DNA of 64,000 nt from Bacillota bacterium (GCA_023415825.1 JAEZJF010000019.1:62001-126000), one strand, 5' to 3'. Numbered from the stretch's first letter, positions 8,599-18,376 are shown. Notes: generated by a model not told the origin, from the letters alone. Numbers and translations: made by a program.

Positions 8599-10464
8599 TC
8601 AGGATGCCTGTTCAAACTGGCTGTTGTATAGTTCTGCATAGAATCCGCCCTTCTCAAGAAGCTCGGCATGGTTTCCGCTTTCGACAATATCTCCATGCTT
8701 CATTACAAGAATTAAATCGGAGTTGCGAATAGTGGAAAGCCTGTGTGCAATAACAAACGATGTTCTGCCTTGAGTCAGTTTATCCATTGCCTCTTGAACG
8801 ATCCTTTCAGTACGGGTGTCTACTGAGCTTGTTGCCTCATCCAGAATCAGAAGCGGTGCGTTTTGAATCATCGCACGTGCAATCGTGACAAGCTGCTTTT
8901 GGCCTGCCGATAAATTCGCTTTATCGTTCAAGACGGTATTATAGCCGTCGGGAAGTGTCCGGATAAAGTGATGCAGACCGACCGCCTTGCACGCCTGGAT
9001 GACCTCCTGATCTGTGACACCCTGCTTGCTGTAAATAATATTTTCCTTGATTGTGCCTTCAAACAGCCATGTATCCTGTAATACCATGCAAAACTGCTCA
9101 TGAACATTTTCTCTCGTGACTTGATGGGTAGGGATTCCATCCAAACAGATTTCGCCGTCATCAAGCTCATAAAAACGCATCAGCAAGTTGACCATCGTTG
9201 TTTTTCCTGCACCGGTAGGGCCGACAATGGCTATTTTTTGTCCGGCGTGTATCTTTGCTGAAAAGTCATTTATGATGATTTTGTCTTTCTCATAACCAAA
9301 ATGCACATTCTTAAACTCTACATCGCCTTTGATATTCTCAAGCTTTTTAATTTTTTGACTTTCGTCAACTAGTTCTTTCTCATCGAAGAACTCAAAGACG
9401 CGCTCGCTTGCGGCGGCTGTTCTCTGTAAGTTTTGCGCCGATTGCGCCATCTGTGACAGCGGCTGCGTGAACAGGCGTATATACATCATGAACGCAACGA
9501 TAACGCCAAATGAAATAGTACCGTTCATGGCGAGAGCCGCACCGACTACGCACACAGCTACATAGCCAAAGTTTCCTATGAAACTCATAATGGGCATCAT
9601 TAGGCCGGATAAAAATTGAGATTTCCAGCTGCTGTCATATAGTGTTCCGTTAATTTTTTCAAATGTTTTTTTAGCTTCTTTGCCGCCATTATAAGCCTTA
9701 ACAACATTATGTCCTGAATAAACTTCCTCGATATGTCCGTTAATATCTCCAAGCCCTTGCTGCTGCGCGGTAAAGTGCTTTTGAGATTTTGACATAATTA
9801 AGGTCATAAACACAAAACCGATGATCGTTGAGCCAATAGCGGTTAACGCCATAATCCAATTGGTATAAAACATCATAATCAAGGAGCCCACGAACATGGT
9901 TATTGCTTTCACCAGAGTGTCAACACTCTGATTCAGTGTCTGCCCTATGGTGTCAACGTCGTTGGTTACTCGACTGAGAACATCGCCATAACTTGTCTTA
10001 TCAAAATACTTGAGCGGTAATTTGTTGATTTTTTGAGAAATACCGGCTCGCATATTTTGCGATATTTTCGCGGTCACCGTTGCCATGATAAAGCTTTCTG
10101 CACAACTGAGCAAAGCTGATCCTGCATAGAAAAAAACAAGCAATACAGCAATACTAACCACAGCGTCTATATTGATAACGCCAAGGACCTGCTGCCCGTT
10201 TATCAGTGCAGGAAGCCCCTTGCCGATTTCATTTGTCATGTCTTTCAAATAATCGGGGCCTACAATTTGAAGAACTGTACCTAATGCCGCGAGGACTAGA
10301 GCAATAATAATAACAGGCATATGGCTTTTACAATAACGGATAAGCTGACCCCATGTCTTTTTAAAATCTTTGGCTTTTTCGTTGGAACCCATGCCGGGCC
10401 GTCCTCCCGGTCTCCCTGGGCCGCCCATGACTCTTGGGGTTCTTCTCTCATTATTCTCACTCAT
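8599..10464 (-). CDS. ABC exporter half-transporter, active-site subunit
   Basis: This 621-residue half-transporter has a Gly/Arg/Pro-rich N-terminal tail (~35 residues), six membrane helices (~45-330) and a nucleotide-binding domain with Walker A GPTGAGKTT, signature LSAGQ and Walker B LLILDEATSS with an intact catalytic Glu. It overlaps the partner gene by 4 nt. Its canonical Walker B beside the partner's degenerate one is the usual division of labour in heterodimeric multidrug exporters of the LmrCD/TM287-288 type. The MarR gene upstream supports a drug or xenobiotic efflux role. Confidence 0.88.
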   Translation of the reverse strand: MSENNERRTPRVMGGPGRPGGRPGMGSNEKAKDFKKTWGQLIRYCKSHMPVIIIALVLAALGTVLQIVGPDYLKDMTNEIGKGLPALINGQQVLGVINIDAVVSIAVLLVFFYAGSALLSCAESFIMATVTAKISQNMRAGISQKINKLPLKYFDKTSYGDVLSRVTNDVDTIGQTLNQSVDTLVKAITMFVGSLIMMFYTNWIMALTAIGSTIIGFVFMTLIMSKSQKHFTAQQQGLGDINGHIEEVYSGHNVVKAYNGGKEAKKTFEKINGTLYDSSWKSQFLSGLMMPIMSFIGNFGYVAVCVVGAALAMNGTISFGVIVAFMMYIRLFTQPLSQMAQSAQNLQRTAAASERVFEFFDEKELVDESQKIKKLENIKGDVEFKNVHFGYEKDKIIINDFSAKIHAGQKIAIVGPTGAGKTTMVNLLMRFYELDDGEICLDGIPTHQVTRENVHEQFCMVLQDTWLFEGTIKENIIYSKQGVTDQEVIQACKAVGLHHFIRTLPDGYNTVLNDKANLSAGQKQLVTIARAMIQNAPLLILDEATSSVDTRTERIVQEAMDKLTQGRTSFVIAHRLSTIRNSDLILVMKHGDIVESGNHAELLEKGGFYAELYNSQFEQAS

Positions 10465-12221
10465 GATACTAATTCCTCCTCGCTTAATTGTGATGCGGCG
10501 ATCTCTTTGTATACAGCACAGTTGCGGAGCAACTCTTTATGTGTTCCTTTTCCGACGACCTTACCTTCATCAAGCACGACAATTTGGTCGGCGTCCATAA
10601 TAGTGCCAATCCTTTGTGCTACAATCATTGAGGTCACTCCGGCAGTTTCCTTTTTTAATACACTCCGTAAAACACGGTCTGTCTTATAGTCGAGCGCTGA
10701 AAACGAATCATCAAAGATGTAGATTTCAGGCTTGCGGCAAACGGCACGGGCAATTGCCAAACGCTGCTTTTGGCCACCTGATATATTCGTGCCGCCTTGC
10801 GCAATTAGTGCGCCATATTGACCTTCCATCATTTCCACAAAATCCGCACCTTGTGCGATCTGTACGGCTTTTTTAACATCGTTGTTACTGTATTCATCGC
10901 CTCCGTTGTCACCATAAGCTACGTTGGAACTTACCGTTCCTTTGAATAGCACCGCTTTTTGAGGCACATAACCGATTTTATTGTAAAGTGTCTCCAGCTT
11001 ATAGTCCTTCACATTTACACCGTCTATAAACACCTCGCCTTCTGTTGCATCAAAGAAACGTGGGATAAGGTTTATAAGCGTTGATTTTCCGCTTCCGGTA
11101 GAACCGATAAAGGCAATGGTTTCACCTTGTTTTGCCGTAAAGCTTATATCTTCGAGAACATAATCTGCTGCGTCAGGGTACTTAAAGCTAACATGACTGA
11201 ATATAACCTCGCCTGCATGTCCAGGTTTTCCTGAGGTTACGTTACCCTCCTTAATAGCAGATTCTGTATCAAGAACCTCGTTAATACGTTTAGCGGATAC
11301 GCTGGCTCGTGGAAGCATGATGAATATCATGACCAGCATCATGAACGCCATGATAACTTGCATAGCATACTGCGAAAAAACGACCATGTTGGAAAAAAGC
11401 ATTAGCTTATCCGGTGCCCCAGCCGCATCTATCAAATAAGCACCGATCCAATAAATTGAGAGTGACAGGCCGCTCATAATCAATGAAATTACTGGCATCA
11501 TTATCGACATGGCGCGATTAGTAAACAAAGTGGCACTTGTAAGTTCTTTATTAGCAGTTTCGAATTTTTGTTCCTGATAATCTTCAGCATTGTAAGCTCG
11601 GACAACTCGTGTCCCTGAAAGATTTTCTCTTGTTACGCGGGTCAGGTTATCCATGAGCGTTTGCATTTTTCTGAATTTCGGCAGCACGAAGACCATAACA
11701 AATGAAACCATGACAATTAAAATCAAGACGGCTACGCCAGTAGCAAGTGACCACTCGAAGCCCTTTCCGGCAATTTTTGTAACTGCCCAAACCGCCATGA
11801 TTGGAGCTTTGACAATCAATTGCAGACCCATTGTAATAAGCATCTGAACCTGAGTAATATCGTTTGTGGAGCGAGTTATGAGGCTTGAGGTTGAAAAACG
11901 ATTGATTTCCTCCATTGAAAAGGAATCTACTTTGTTGAACAGCATACTGCGAAGCCGCTGCGAAAAAGATGCTCCGATGCGCGCTGCAAAAAATCCAACA
12001 ATACAAGCTCCTATCAAGCTTCCCACGGCGCAAAGCAGCATCCAGCCACCGGCTATCCAGATATCTTTCAGTTCACTACCCGGAGTTTGTACCAACTTGG
12101 TGATTTCAGACATATAATCAGGCAATTTTAAGTCAAGCCAAACCTGCGCCACAATGAATATAAGGCTGATACCGGCCTGCATCCATTCTTTAGGATTCAG
12201 ATACTTAAATATTTTTTGCAT
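10461..12221 (-). CDS. ABC exporter half-transporter, degenerate-site subunit
   Basis: A 586-residue type I exporter subunit: six transmembrane helices (~15-310), Walker A GSTGSGKST, signature ISGGQKQR and Walker B IYIFDDSFSALD. Asp replaces the catalytic Glu after Walker B, as in the degenerate site of heterodimeric exporters such as TM287. It is the first of two overlapping subunit genes and lies 123 nt after the MarR gene on the same strand. In that gap an imperfect palindrome (12245-12259, TGTTC/GAACA arms) could be a further control site. Likely role: drug efflux under MarR control. Confidence 0.88.
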   Translation of the reverse strand: MQKIFKYLNPKEWMQAGISLIFIVAQVWLDLKLPDYMSEITKLVQTPGSELKDIWIAGGWMLLCAVGSLIGACIVGFFAARIGASFSQRLRSMLFNKVDSFSMEEINRFSTSSLITRSTNDITQVQMLITMGLQLIVKAPIMAVWAVTKIAGKGFEWSLATGVAVLILIVMVSFVMVFVLPKFRKMQTLMDNLTRVTRENLSGTRVVRAYNAEDYQEQKFETANKELTSATLFTNRAMSIMMPVISLIMSGLSLSIYWIGAYLIDAAGAPDKLMLFSNMVVFSQYAMQVIMAFMMLVMIFIMLPRASVSAKRINEVLDTESAIKEGNVTSGKPGHAGEVIFSHVSFKYPDAADYVLEDISFTAKQGETIAFIGSTGSGKSTLINLIPRFFDATEGEVFIDGVNVKDYKLETLYNKIGYVPQKAVLFKGTVSSNVAYGDNGGDEYSNNDVKKAVQIAQGADFVEMMEGQYGALIAQGGTNISGGQKQRLAIARAVCRKPEIYIFDDSFSALDYKTDRVLRSVLKKETAGVTSMIVAQRIGTIMDADQIVVLDEGKVVGKGTHKELLRNCAVYKEIAASQLSEEELVS

Positions 12222-12344
12222 ATAAAACCTCCAATACGTAATGTTGTTCTAATGGAACAGTGTTAGTTAATTGGGAGAAATGCACCCACATATTGTGTGA
12301 GCGAGTGGGGTTGTTATTTCGTAATCTTTGATTGCGATAACGGG

Positions 12345-12785
12345 TTATTTCAACCCATGATAGCGCGCTGTTGCTTCTGCCAATCTGCCGGTTATCCGGA
12401 CATATTCTTTTGCATCATGCTCGCCTAAAAGACTTAACATTTCGACCGTGTATTTCACAACCGCCTGCTGATGCTTAACGGCAAAATTTTCCCCTTTCTC
12501 GGTAAAACGGACTATTATTCTTCTGCGGTCACTTGTATCAATCTGACGTGTAATCAGTCCCTTTTTTTCTAAGCTATTGAGGGCTGTGGCAATCCTTGCG
12601 GAGCTGACTCCCATTTCATTGCTGATTTCACCTGGCAATACTTCGCCGCCTTTATGAAAAATGTAATGGAGAACAAACATCTCTCCTTGTAAGGCTTCGG
12701 TAATATTTTTTTGAGTTTTTGCTTTTCGAAACATATCCATTTTCTCAAGGAATTCAATGGCCAATTTCGTGTAATCCATTTTCAA
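12345..12785 (-). CDS. MarR-family transcriptional repressor
   Basis: A 146-residue winged-helix protein of typical MarR length. The recognition helix region is MGVSSARIATALNSLEKKG and the wing is RQIDTSDRRRIIVRFTEKG. It is the first gene of a minus-strand unit with the two exporter genes, the standard Firmicutes arrangement for an inducible efflux pump. A consensus promoter and repeated GTTAGATA boxes lie directly upstream, so autoregulation is likely. The ligand is unknown. Confidence 0.88.
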   Translation of the reverse strand: MKMDYTKLAIEFLEKMDMFRKAKTQKNITEALQGEMFVLHYIFHKGGEVLPGEISNEMGVSSARIATALNSLEKKGLITRQIDTSDRRRIIVRFTEKGENFAVKHQQAVVKYTVEMLSLLGEHDAKEYVRITGRLAEATARYHGLK

Positions 12786-12795
12786 CCTCTCCTCA

Positions 12796-12832
12796 ATTAG
12801 CTAATACAGTTAGATAGTATAAATGTTAGATA
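12796..12832. repeat. Repeated boxes at the MarR promoter (candidate operator)
   Basis: The 10-bp palindrome ATTAGCTAAT (12796-12805) is followed by two direct copies of GTTAGATA (12809-12816 and 12825-12832, 16 nt apart). They overlap and flank the -10 box of the minus-strand marR promoter, the expected place for an autoregulatory MarR site. Confidence 0.5.
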
Positions 12833-12844
12833 ATTACTTGTCAA
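12816..12844 (-). promoter_or_regulatory. Consensus sigma-A promoter of the marR-exporter operon
   Basis: On the minus strand: TTGACA (12839-12844), exactly 17 nt, TATACT (12816-12821). Transcription would start about 25 nt before the marR ATG. Confidence 0.75.
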
Positions 12845-12922
12845 GATAAAGTTCATTGTTAGTCCGGTCATTGATGATTGACCAGTGATTCTCAGGGTAG
12901 TAAAATATTTCTATAGTTCATG

Positions 12923-12937
12923 AACCGATTATCGGTT
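12923..12937. promoter_or_regulatory. Perfect 15-bp palindrome, candidate operator
   Basis: AACCGATTATCGGTT (7-bp arms around one base) lies about 120 nt before the response-regulator gene at 13060 and about 80 nt beyond the marR -35 box. A dimeric regulator site is plausible; the protein that binds it is unknown. Confidence 0.4.
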
Positions 12938-13059
12938 AGGTTACTTTAGCTCCATGCATATCTCAAACGCCGAAACACGACAAACTGATACTGATTGCTT
13001 TTTATTTTGCCCGTATGTTTTGACATCCCAAACATGTTCAATAGAAGGGAAGATACAGC

Positions 13060-14676
13060 ATGTTTAAGGTCTTTCTTGTCGAGGATGAGATCGTGGTACG
13101 CGAAGGCATACGCAAAAACATTCTTTGGGAACAATATGACTTTCTTTATGCTGGCGACGCTTCGGATGGAGAACTCGCACTGCCCTTGATTCGCCAGATA
13201 CAGCCGGATCTAATTATTACGGATATCAAAATGCCGTTCATGGATGGACTGGCATTAATCGAGCTGGTTCGCAAGGAGCTACCGAGGACAAAAATCGTCA
13301 TCATCAGCGGATATGACGATTTTTCTTACGCGCAGCAAGCTATTCGCATGGGCGTGGAGCAATACCTACTGAAGCCGATTATAAAGGAGAAAATGGTTGA
13401 AATCCTGATTGAGCTTCGGAAGAAGATGGAAGAAGAACAGCGGCAGCAGGAATACCTTACGCGGTTCCAGCGAGAGGCCCAGGAATATGAAACGTTTTCA
13501 CGTAGGCGGTTTTTCGAGCAAATCGTCACCGGTGGTCTAAGCGTATCGGAAATCTCCGAAACAGCGAAGGCGATGGGCATCGACATCAACGCCCCGTTTT
13601 ACAATATTGTGCTTTTATCGCTGAGCAGTGCCGGATACGACGCAAGTGCTCCGGAAGGCTATACGGAGGCACTTGCCACGGTACAGGATAAGATTACTCA
13701 GTTTATTGCCAGCCGTTCGGAGCTGATTTTATTCAGATGGAACGTTACGACATACGCTGTTTTCGTAAAGGGCGGGTCGGAGGATATCATGCAACGAACC
13801 GGTGATTGCACCGAGACCATCCAGAGTCTCTGTGCCGTGGCCGGGTGCGACGTTAACTGGCATATTGCATGCGGCACGCCGGTATCACGGCTCAGCGCCA
13901 TTCCGATCTGCTTTTCGGAGGCGAGCCGCATTTTGTCCTATCGCTATCTATGCTCGGATGAGCATATCCTGTCTGAGGCGAGCATCCGGGATTTTCTGAA
14001 AAAGAATGGTTCGGGAACGAGCACAGGCAAAAAGGAGATCGATCAGGAGTGTGTCCGTAACTTTTTAAGTAACGGCGGAGAAGAAGAAATCAATAGCTTT
14101 ATTGATCAACTCTTACAAAGTGCTGGAGAAGAGGCTGTTTCCATGCCTTTGTTTTGCAGATATTTGACCATGACAATTTACTTTGAGGTGGTAAAGTACT
14201 TGGATTCAATTGGCTGCCATGCGGACAGTTTCTGGTCGCTGGAGCTTAGGCCGAATGGCAACGCGTCTGCACCAGAGGAAGTGCGGCAGTATGCACGGCG
14301 GGTCATAGTGCAGGCAATCGCGCTTCGCGACCGCGAAAGTGCAAAGCAGCAACGAGACCTGCTTAAAAAGGCGATTGGGTTCATCGACGAGCATTATCCG
14401 GAGGAGTCGATTTCCCTCGACAGAGTGGCTAAAAAAGTGAACATCAGCCCCAATTACCTTTCGGCCATATTCAGCCAGGAGGTCGGGCAAACCTTCATAG
14501 ATTATCTTACCAGTAAACGGATCGACGAGGCGAAACGCATGCTTCGCCAAACCGACAAGCGTTCCAGCGAGATTACGTTCGCCGTCGGGTATAAGGACCC
14601 GCATTATTTCAGCTTCGTGTTCAAAAAGGTTGCGGGCTGTACGCCTAGTGAATATCGCAGAGGTAAAAAGCAGTGA
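13060..14676 (+). CDS. YesN-type response regulator, AraC DNA-binding output
   Basis: A receiver domain starts at residue 3, with phospho-acceptor Asp55 in ITDIKMP and the switch lysine in YLLKPI. A ~290-residue linker follows, and the C-terminal AraC domain begins near 430 (SPNYLSAIFSQEVG, then FAVGYKDPHYFSFVFKK). It is the first gene of a regulator/kinase/sugar-binding lipoprotein operon with 4-nt overlaps throughout. The genes next downstream are a complete CUT2 transporter, the natural target. It has the same architecture as YesN in the XylFII-LytS-YesN xylose-sensing system of solventogenic clostridia. Confidence 0.9.
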   Translation: MFKVFLVEDEIVVREGIRKNILWEQYDFLYAGDASDGELALPLIRQIQPDLIITDIKMPFMDGLALIELVRKELPRTKIVIISGYDDFSYAQQAIRMGVEQYLLKPIIKEKMVEILIELRKKMEEEQRQQEYLTRFQREAQEYETFSRRRFFEQIVTGGLSVSEISETAKAMGIDINAPFYNIVLLSLSSAGYDASAPEGYTEALATVQDKITQFIASRSELILFRWNVTTYAVFVKGGSEDIMQRTGDCTETIQSLCAVAGCDVNWHIACGTPVSRLSAIPICFSEASRILSYRYLCSDEHILSEASIRDFLKKNGSGTSTGKKEIDQECVRNFLSNGGEEEINSFIDQLLQSAGEEAVSMPLFCRYLTMTIYFEVVKYLDSIGCHADSFWSLELRPNGNASAPEEVRQYARRVIVQAIALRDRESAKQQRDLLKKAIGFIDEHYPEESISLDRVAKKVNISPNYLSAIFSQEVGQTFIDYLTSKRIDEAKRMLRQTDKRSSEITFAVGYKDPHYFSFVFKKVAGCTPSEYRRGKKQ

Positions 14677-16115
14677 GCGCAAATTTCCGGCGAGAAGATA
14701 AGAAAATGACCATGTGGAGCAAGCTCTGGAAGATAATCCTGATCGTTGCGTTGCCGCTGATGATCGTTATCATAGCCATCGCATCCATCGGGATTGGGTA
14801 TGCGCTGCAGTATAACGCGATCCTGAACAACGTCACGACGGCCTCGGATTTCAACCAGAATTTCAAGGACGATGTTGACCTTAAAATGTACTATTACGTT
14901 ATCGACAGCCAATATTCGGAGGGTCTCCCAACCAAGGAGGTGCAATTCGCGAAGACTATCGCGCAGAAGCTGATCGATACGACGACGAAAAAGGATAGTC
15001 TTCGCGCCATCAGCAGTGTGCTGAACCTTTGCCACGATCTTGAGGATAAGATGCAACAGATCGCGGAAACGAAGGAGTACGACTCGCGCGTAGACCAGTT
15101 GGAAAAAAACATTTATATTCTGACGGATCTGATTCAAAGGTACATGAACACCTATCTTTATTACGAGGCGGCGCATCTGAAAGCCCTGCAGTCGACCATG
15201 ATCAAGAACATGATTATTTTGATGGGGATTATCGTGGTTTTGTCGTTGGTGCTGCTGTATTTCCTTTTGACTAATTCGAGAAAACTGAGCCATAGGATCG
15301 TTGATCCGATCGATAGAATTTGTGAGCGCCTGGAAGCGATTGGTAAGGGGAGCCTGCTGGTTTGCGAACCGATTCAAGCCGACGTGGAGGAAGTGCAACT
15401 GCTTTCAGACGGGATAGAGAATATGGTAGGGCGTTTGAAGCTGCAGACTGAAAAGAACGCCGAGCAGGAAAAGCAGCGCCGACGCGCCGAATTGGCATTG
15501 CTGCAGGCACAGGTCAATCCCCATTTTCTCTATAACACACTGGATACCATAATTTGGCTGATCGAGTCCGGGGAAATCAGCGAAGCGGTCAAGATGGTCG
15601 GAAGCCTGTCGAATTATTTCCGCTTTTCCTTGAGTCGTGGGAAAAACGTCATCACCCTCGCGGAGGAAGAGCAGCACATTCGAAGCTATCTGGAAATCCA
15701 ACAGATGCGTTACCGGGATCTGATGGAATATGATGTCACCATTCCGGATCATCTGAAAAGCTTCATCCTGCCGAAGCTCACCCTGCAGCCGCTGGTGGAA
15801 AATGCACTGTATCACGGTTTAAAGAATAGACGACGCAAAGGTTTTATTCGCTTAACCGGCAGAGCCCAGAATGAATGCCTGGTTTTGGAAGTAACGGACG
15901 ACGGACCCGGTATGACGGAGGAACGCCTGAACGAGGTACGGGCTTCCCTAACGGACGGCAAGCGTGAGGGGTTTGGGCTGAGGACGGTGCATCAGAGAAT
16001 TCAAATACTGTTTGGAGGGGAATACGGTTTAGATGTGGAAAGCATACCGGATGTCGGCACAAGGATTCTTGTGACAATCCCCATGAAGACGAGCGATAAG
16101 GAGATGGCGATATGA
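14673..16115 (+). CDS. LytS/YesM-type sensor histidine kinase with small helical sensor
   Basis: Start GTG 14673 overlaps the regulator's stop and has AGAGG 8 nt upstream; the ATGs at 14706 and 14712 are alternatives. Transmembrane helices lie at ~18-38 and ~178-200. The ~140-residue extracellular part between them is charged and helical, with no Cache domain. The cytoplasmic part holds a HAMP-like linker and the kinase core: His284 in VNPHFLYN, N-box PLVENALYHG and G-box DDGPGM. A small helical sensor with a sugar-binding lipoprotein encoded directly after it fits kinases that read the ligand through a partner binding protein. Confidence 0.9.
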   Translation: MSANFRREDKKMTMWSKLWKIILIVALPLMIVIIAIASIGIGYALQYNAILNNVTTASDFNQNFKDDVDLKMYYYVIDSQYSEGLPTKEVQFAKTIAQKLIDTTTKKDSLRAISSVLNLCHDLEDKMQQIAETKEYDSRVDQLEKNIYILTDLIQRYMNTYLYYEAAHLKALQSTMIKNMIILMGIIVVLSLVLLYFLLTNSRKLSHRIVDPIDRICERLEAIGKGSLLVCEPIQADVEEVQLLSDGIENMVGRLKLQTEKNAEQEKQRRRAELALLQAQVNPHFLYNTLDTIIWLIESGEISEAVKMVGSLSNYFRFSLSRGKNVITLAEEEQHIRSYLEIQQMRYRDLMEYDVTIPDHLKSFILPKLTLQPLVENALYHGLKNRRRKGFIRLTGRAQNECLVLEVTDDGPGMTEERLNEVRASLTDGKREGFGLRTVHQRIQILFGGEYGLDVESIPDVGTRILVTIPMKTSDKEMAI

Positions 16116-17104
16116 AAAAAAGGCTTGTAATAGCCGTATGTCTGTCGGTTCTACTTTGTGGCTGCGTAAAAGAAGGACAGCACGCAGCGGGTGCTTCCGA
16201 AGCTCAACTGATAGTGGTCGGGTTCTCGCAGGTCGGCGCGGAATCGGAGTGGCGCGTGGCCAACACCGAGAGCATGAAAGCCGCGCTGACTGAAGAAAAC
16301 GGATACGAGTTGATCTATGAAGATGCTCGGCAGGAGCAGGAGAATCAAATCCGGGCGATTCGCACCTTTATCCAGCAGGGAGTGGACTATATCGTGTTCT
16401 CTCCAATAGTTGAAACGGGCTGGAACTCAATTCTGCAGGAAGCGAAGGAAGCCAATATACCTGTCATCGTAACCGACCGCTACATTGAACCGGAGGTTGA
16501 GGATTTATATACGGCTTATATCGGCTCCGACTTCCATAAAGAAGGTGAAAAAGCCGTCAAGTGGCTGGAGGATTTGCTGGGGAAACAAGGGAGAACGAAA
16601 GATCCCATCCGGATCGTCCATATTCAGGGAACGATGGGCTCCTCAGCACAGATCGGCCGGACCACCGCGCTGGAGCAGGCGGTCAAACGACATTCCAACT
16701 GGGAAATGGTCGCTCAGGAATGCGGTGATTTCACAAGGGCTAAGGCCTACGAAGTCATGGGCTCAATTTTGAAGCAAACAAACGATATCGACGTCGTTTA
16801 TTGCGAGAACGACGGAGAGGCGCTTGGTGCGATCGACGCGATGGAAGAGGCTGGTCTGAGATGTAATGCGAATGACGGTGTAATCGTCATATCGTTCGAC
16901 GCGACAAGGCTTGGGCTTGAATACTGTCTGAAGGGGAAAATCGCACTGGATGTGGAATGCAATCCGCTGCAAGGGCCCTATGTTGACGGGATTATCAAGC
17001 AGCTTCAGAGCGGGAAGCCTATCGAACGGGAAAAATACATCGATGAAGCCCTGTTCGACTGCTTTTCCATCACACAGGAAATGATTAACGGCCGGGGATA
17101 TTGA
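16112..17104 (+). CDS. YtfQ-like sugar-binding lipoprotein, probable sensor partner
   Basis: A 330-residue periplasmic-binding-protein-fold lipoprotein (signal peptide ending LLCGC). The mature start VVGFSQVGAESEWR and the later QGVDYIVFSPIVETGW closely follow YtfQ, the galactofuranose-binding protein. It overlaps the kinase gene by ATGA, while another YtfQ-like gene heads the transporter operon 206 nt downstream. A second binding protein tied translationally to a kinase suggests a signalling role like XylFII rather than transport. The ligand is probably the same sugar as the downstream transporter's, perhaps a furanose sugar; this is inference. Confidence 0.85.
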   Translation: MKKRLVIAVCLSVLLCGCVKEGQHAAGASEAQLIVVGFSQVGAESEWRVANTESMKAALTEENGYELIYEDARQEQENQIRAIRTFIQQGVDYIVFSPIVETGWNSILQEAKEANIPVIVTDRYIEPEVEDLYTAYIGSDFHKEGEKAVKWLEDLLGKQGRTKDPIRIVHIQGTMGSSAQIGRTTALEQAVKRHSNWEMVAQECGDFTRAKAYEVMGSILKQTNDIDVVYCENDGEALGAIDAMEEAGLRCNANDGVIVISFDATRLGLEYCLKGKIALDVECNPLQGPYVDGIIKQLQSGKPIEREKYIDEALFDCFSITQEMINGRGY

Positions 17105-17310
17105 GGGTTGTTTTTTTACTGTAAAGGTCTAAAATATTACGGTCGGTTCATGCATCCATATGGGATAAAATTGTGATTGGTTCACTATTTAATCAAGATG
17201 GTTTGAATTCTTACGGGGTTCTTCTTCGAATATTGTTTTTCACTATTCCCCATGCATAATGAAAATGTATGTACCTTTAACACTTCAAATTTAGAAAGGG
17301 GAATAAGAAA

Positions 17311-18291
17311 ATGAAAAGGATCTTTGTCGTACTCTTGGTTGTCGCTCTGACATTAGGGCTAGTGGCATGCGGTTCGCCGGCGGCATCCTCCGGTAAGTCG
17401 GGTGATCTCATCAAAGTTGGCTTTGCGCAATGTAAAGCGGATGAGTCTGATTGGCGTAAAGCGAACACCAAGTCTGTACAGGAAGCGCTCAGCGAGGCAA
17501 ACGGCTTTAAATTGATTCTTGCTGACTCCAACAACGACGCCGCAAAGCAGGTAGCTGACGTTCAGGGATTCATCGACCAGGAGGTTGACTACATCGTTAT
17601 CGCGGCCGTCAACGTGGATGGTTGGGATACCGTTCTTGGAAACGCCAAGAAAGCCGGCATACCCGTAATTCTGATGGACCGCACCATCAATGCCAGCGAA
17701 GATCTTTACATCTGCTGGGTCGGCGGCGGTTTCTATAACGAAGGTGTGAAGGCTACCGATTGGATCGCCAAGAGATTTACAGGCGATAAGAAAGCTAACA
17801 TTGTTCATCTTCAGGGACAGCTAGGTGCGTCTGCTCAGGTAGGACGCACACAGGCACTTGATGAGGCCGTTACCAAGAACAGCTGGAAGCTTCTTGCGCA
17901 GCAAACAGGCGAATGGAGCACCGATACGGCAAAAGAAATTATGGCTTCTTGGATTCAGCAGTATGGTGATGAGATCACTTGTGTTTATGCTGAAAACGAC
18001 AATATGGCGGACGGCGCCATTCAGGCTCTCACAGAGGCCGGCAAGAAGGTTGGCGGAGATAACGGCGTTGCTATCATTTCTTTCGACGCAAACAAGGCGT
18101 ATCTCCAGATGACACTGGAAGGCAAGATCAACTGCAACGTCGAATGCAATCCTCTGCTTGGGCCGAAAGTTGCCGAGATTGTTAAGAAGATCGAAGGCGG
18201 CGGAGCCCCTGCCAAGAAAGAGTCCATTGACGAGACAGCATTCTATTACGACACCATTACTCAGGAGATCATTGACAAACGTCCTTATTAA
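17311..18291 (+). CDS. CUT2 sugar ABC transporter substrate-binding lipoprotein (YtfQ-like)
   Basis: A 326-residue lipoprotein (lipobox LVAC) with the ribose/galactofuranose-binding fold: VGFAQCKADESDWRKANT at the first strand, QEVDYIVIAAVNVDGW in the first lobe and VYAENDNMADGAIQAL in the second. It shares motifs along its whole length with the lipoprotein of the preceding operon. An AAAGGGG site precedes the ATG. A candidate promoter (TTGTTT, 16 nt, CATAAT at 17255) lies upstream. It heads the transporter operon and is separated from the ATPase gene by a strong hairpin, which would keep binding protein in excess. Confidence 0.88.
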   Translation: MKRIFVVLLVVALTLGLVACGSPAASSGKSGDLIKVGFAQCKADESDWRKANTKSVQEALSEANGFKLILADSNNDAAKQVADVQGFIDQEVDYIVIAAVNVDGWDTVLGNAKKAGIPVILMDRTINASEDLYICWVGGGFYNEGVKATDWIAKRFTGDKKANIVHLQGQLGASAQVGRTQALDEAVTKNSWKLLAQQTGEWSTDTAKEIMASWIQQYGDEITCVYAENDNMADGAIQALTEAGKKVGGDNGVAIISFDANKAYLQMTLEGKINCNVECNPLLGPKVAEIVKKIEGGGAPAKKESIDETAFYYDTITQEIIDKRPY

Positions 18292-18348
18292 CCCGCACTA
18301 GGCTATACATACGGAGATTTTAAAGTAGTAGCGGAATCCGATATTTGG

Positions 18349-18376
18349 TTCGGGGAGATTTACGGATCTCCCCGAA
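18349..18376 (+). terminator. Intercistronic hairpin after binding-protein gene
   Basis: A perfect 11-bp stem (18349-18359 / 18366-18376, 6-nt loop) is followed by CTTTTAA, between the binding-protein and ATPase genes. It is probably a partial terminator or mRNA-stabilising stem that raises binding protein over membrane components. Confidence 0.65.

Noticed and set aside
14604..15398. Long antisense open frame opposite the kinase gene
   Set aside because: Lies entirely opposite well-supported genes, lacks a ribosome site and known motifs, and has shadow-type composition. The same holds for other long antisense frames, for example 23177-23950 and 60502-61122.
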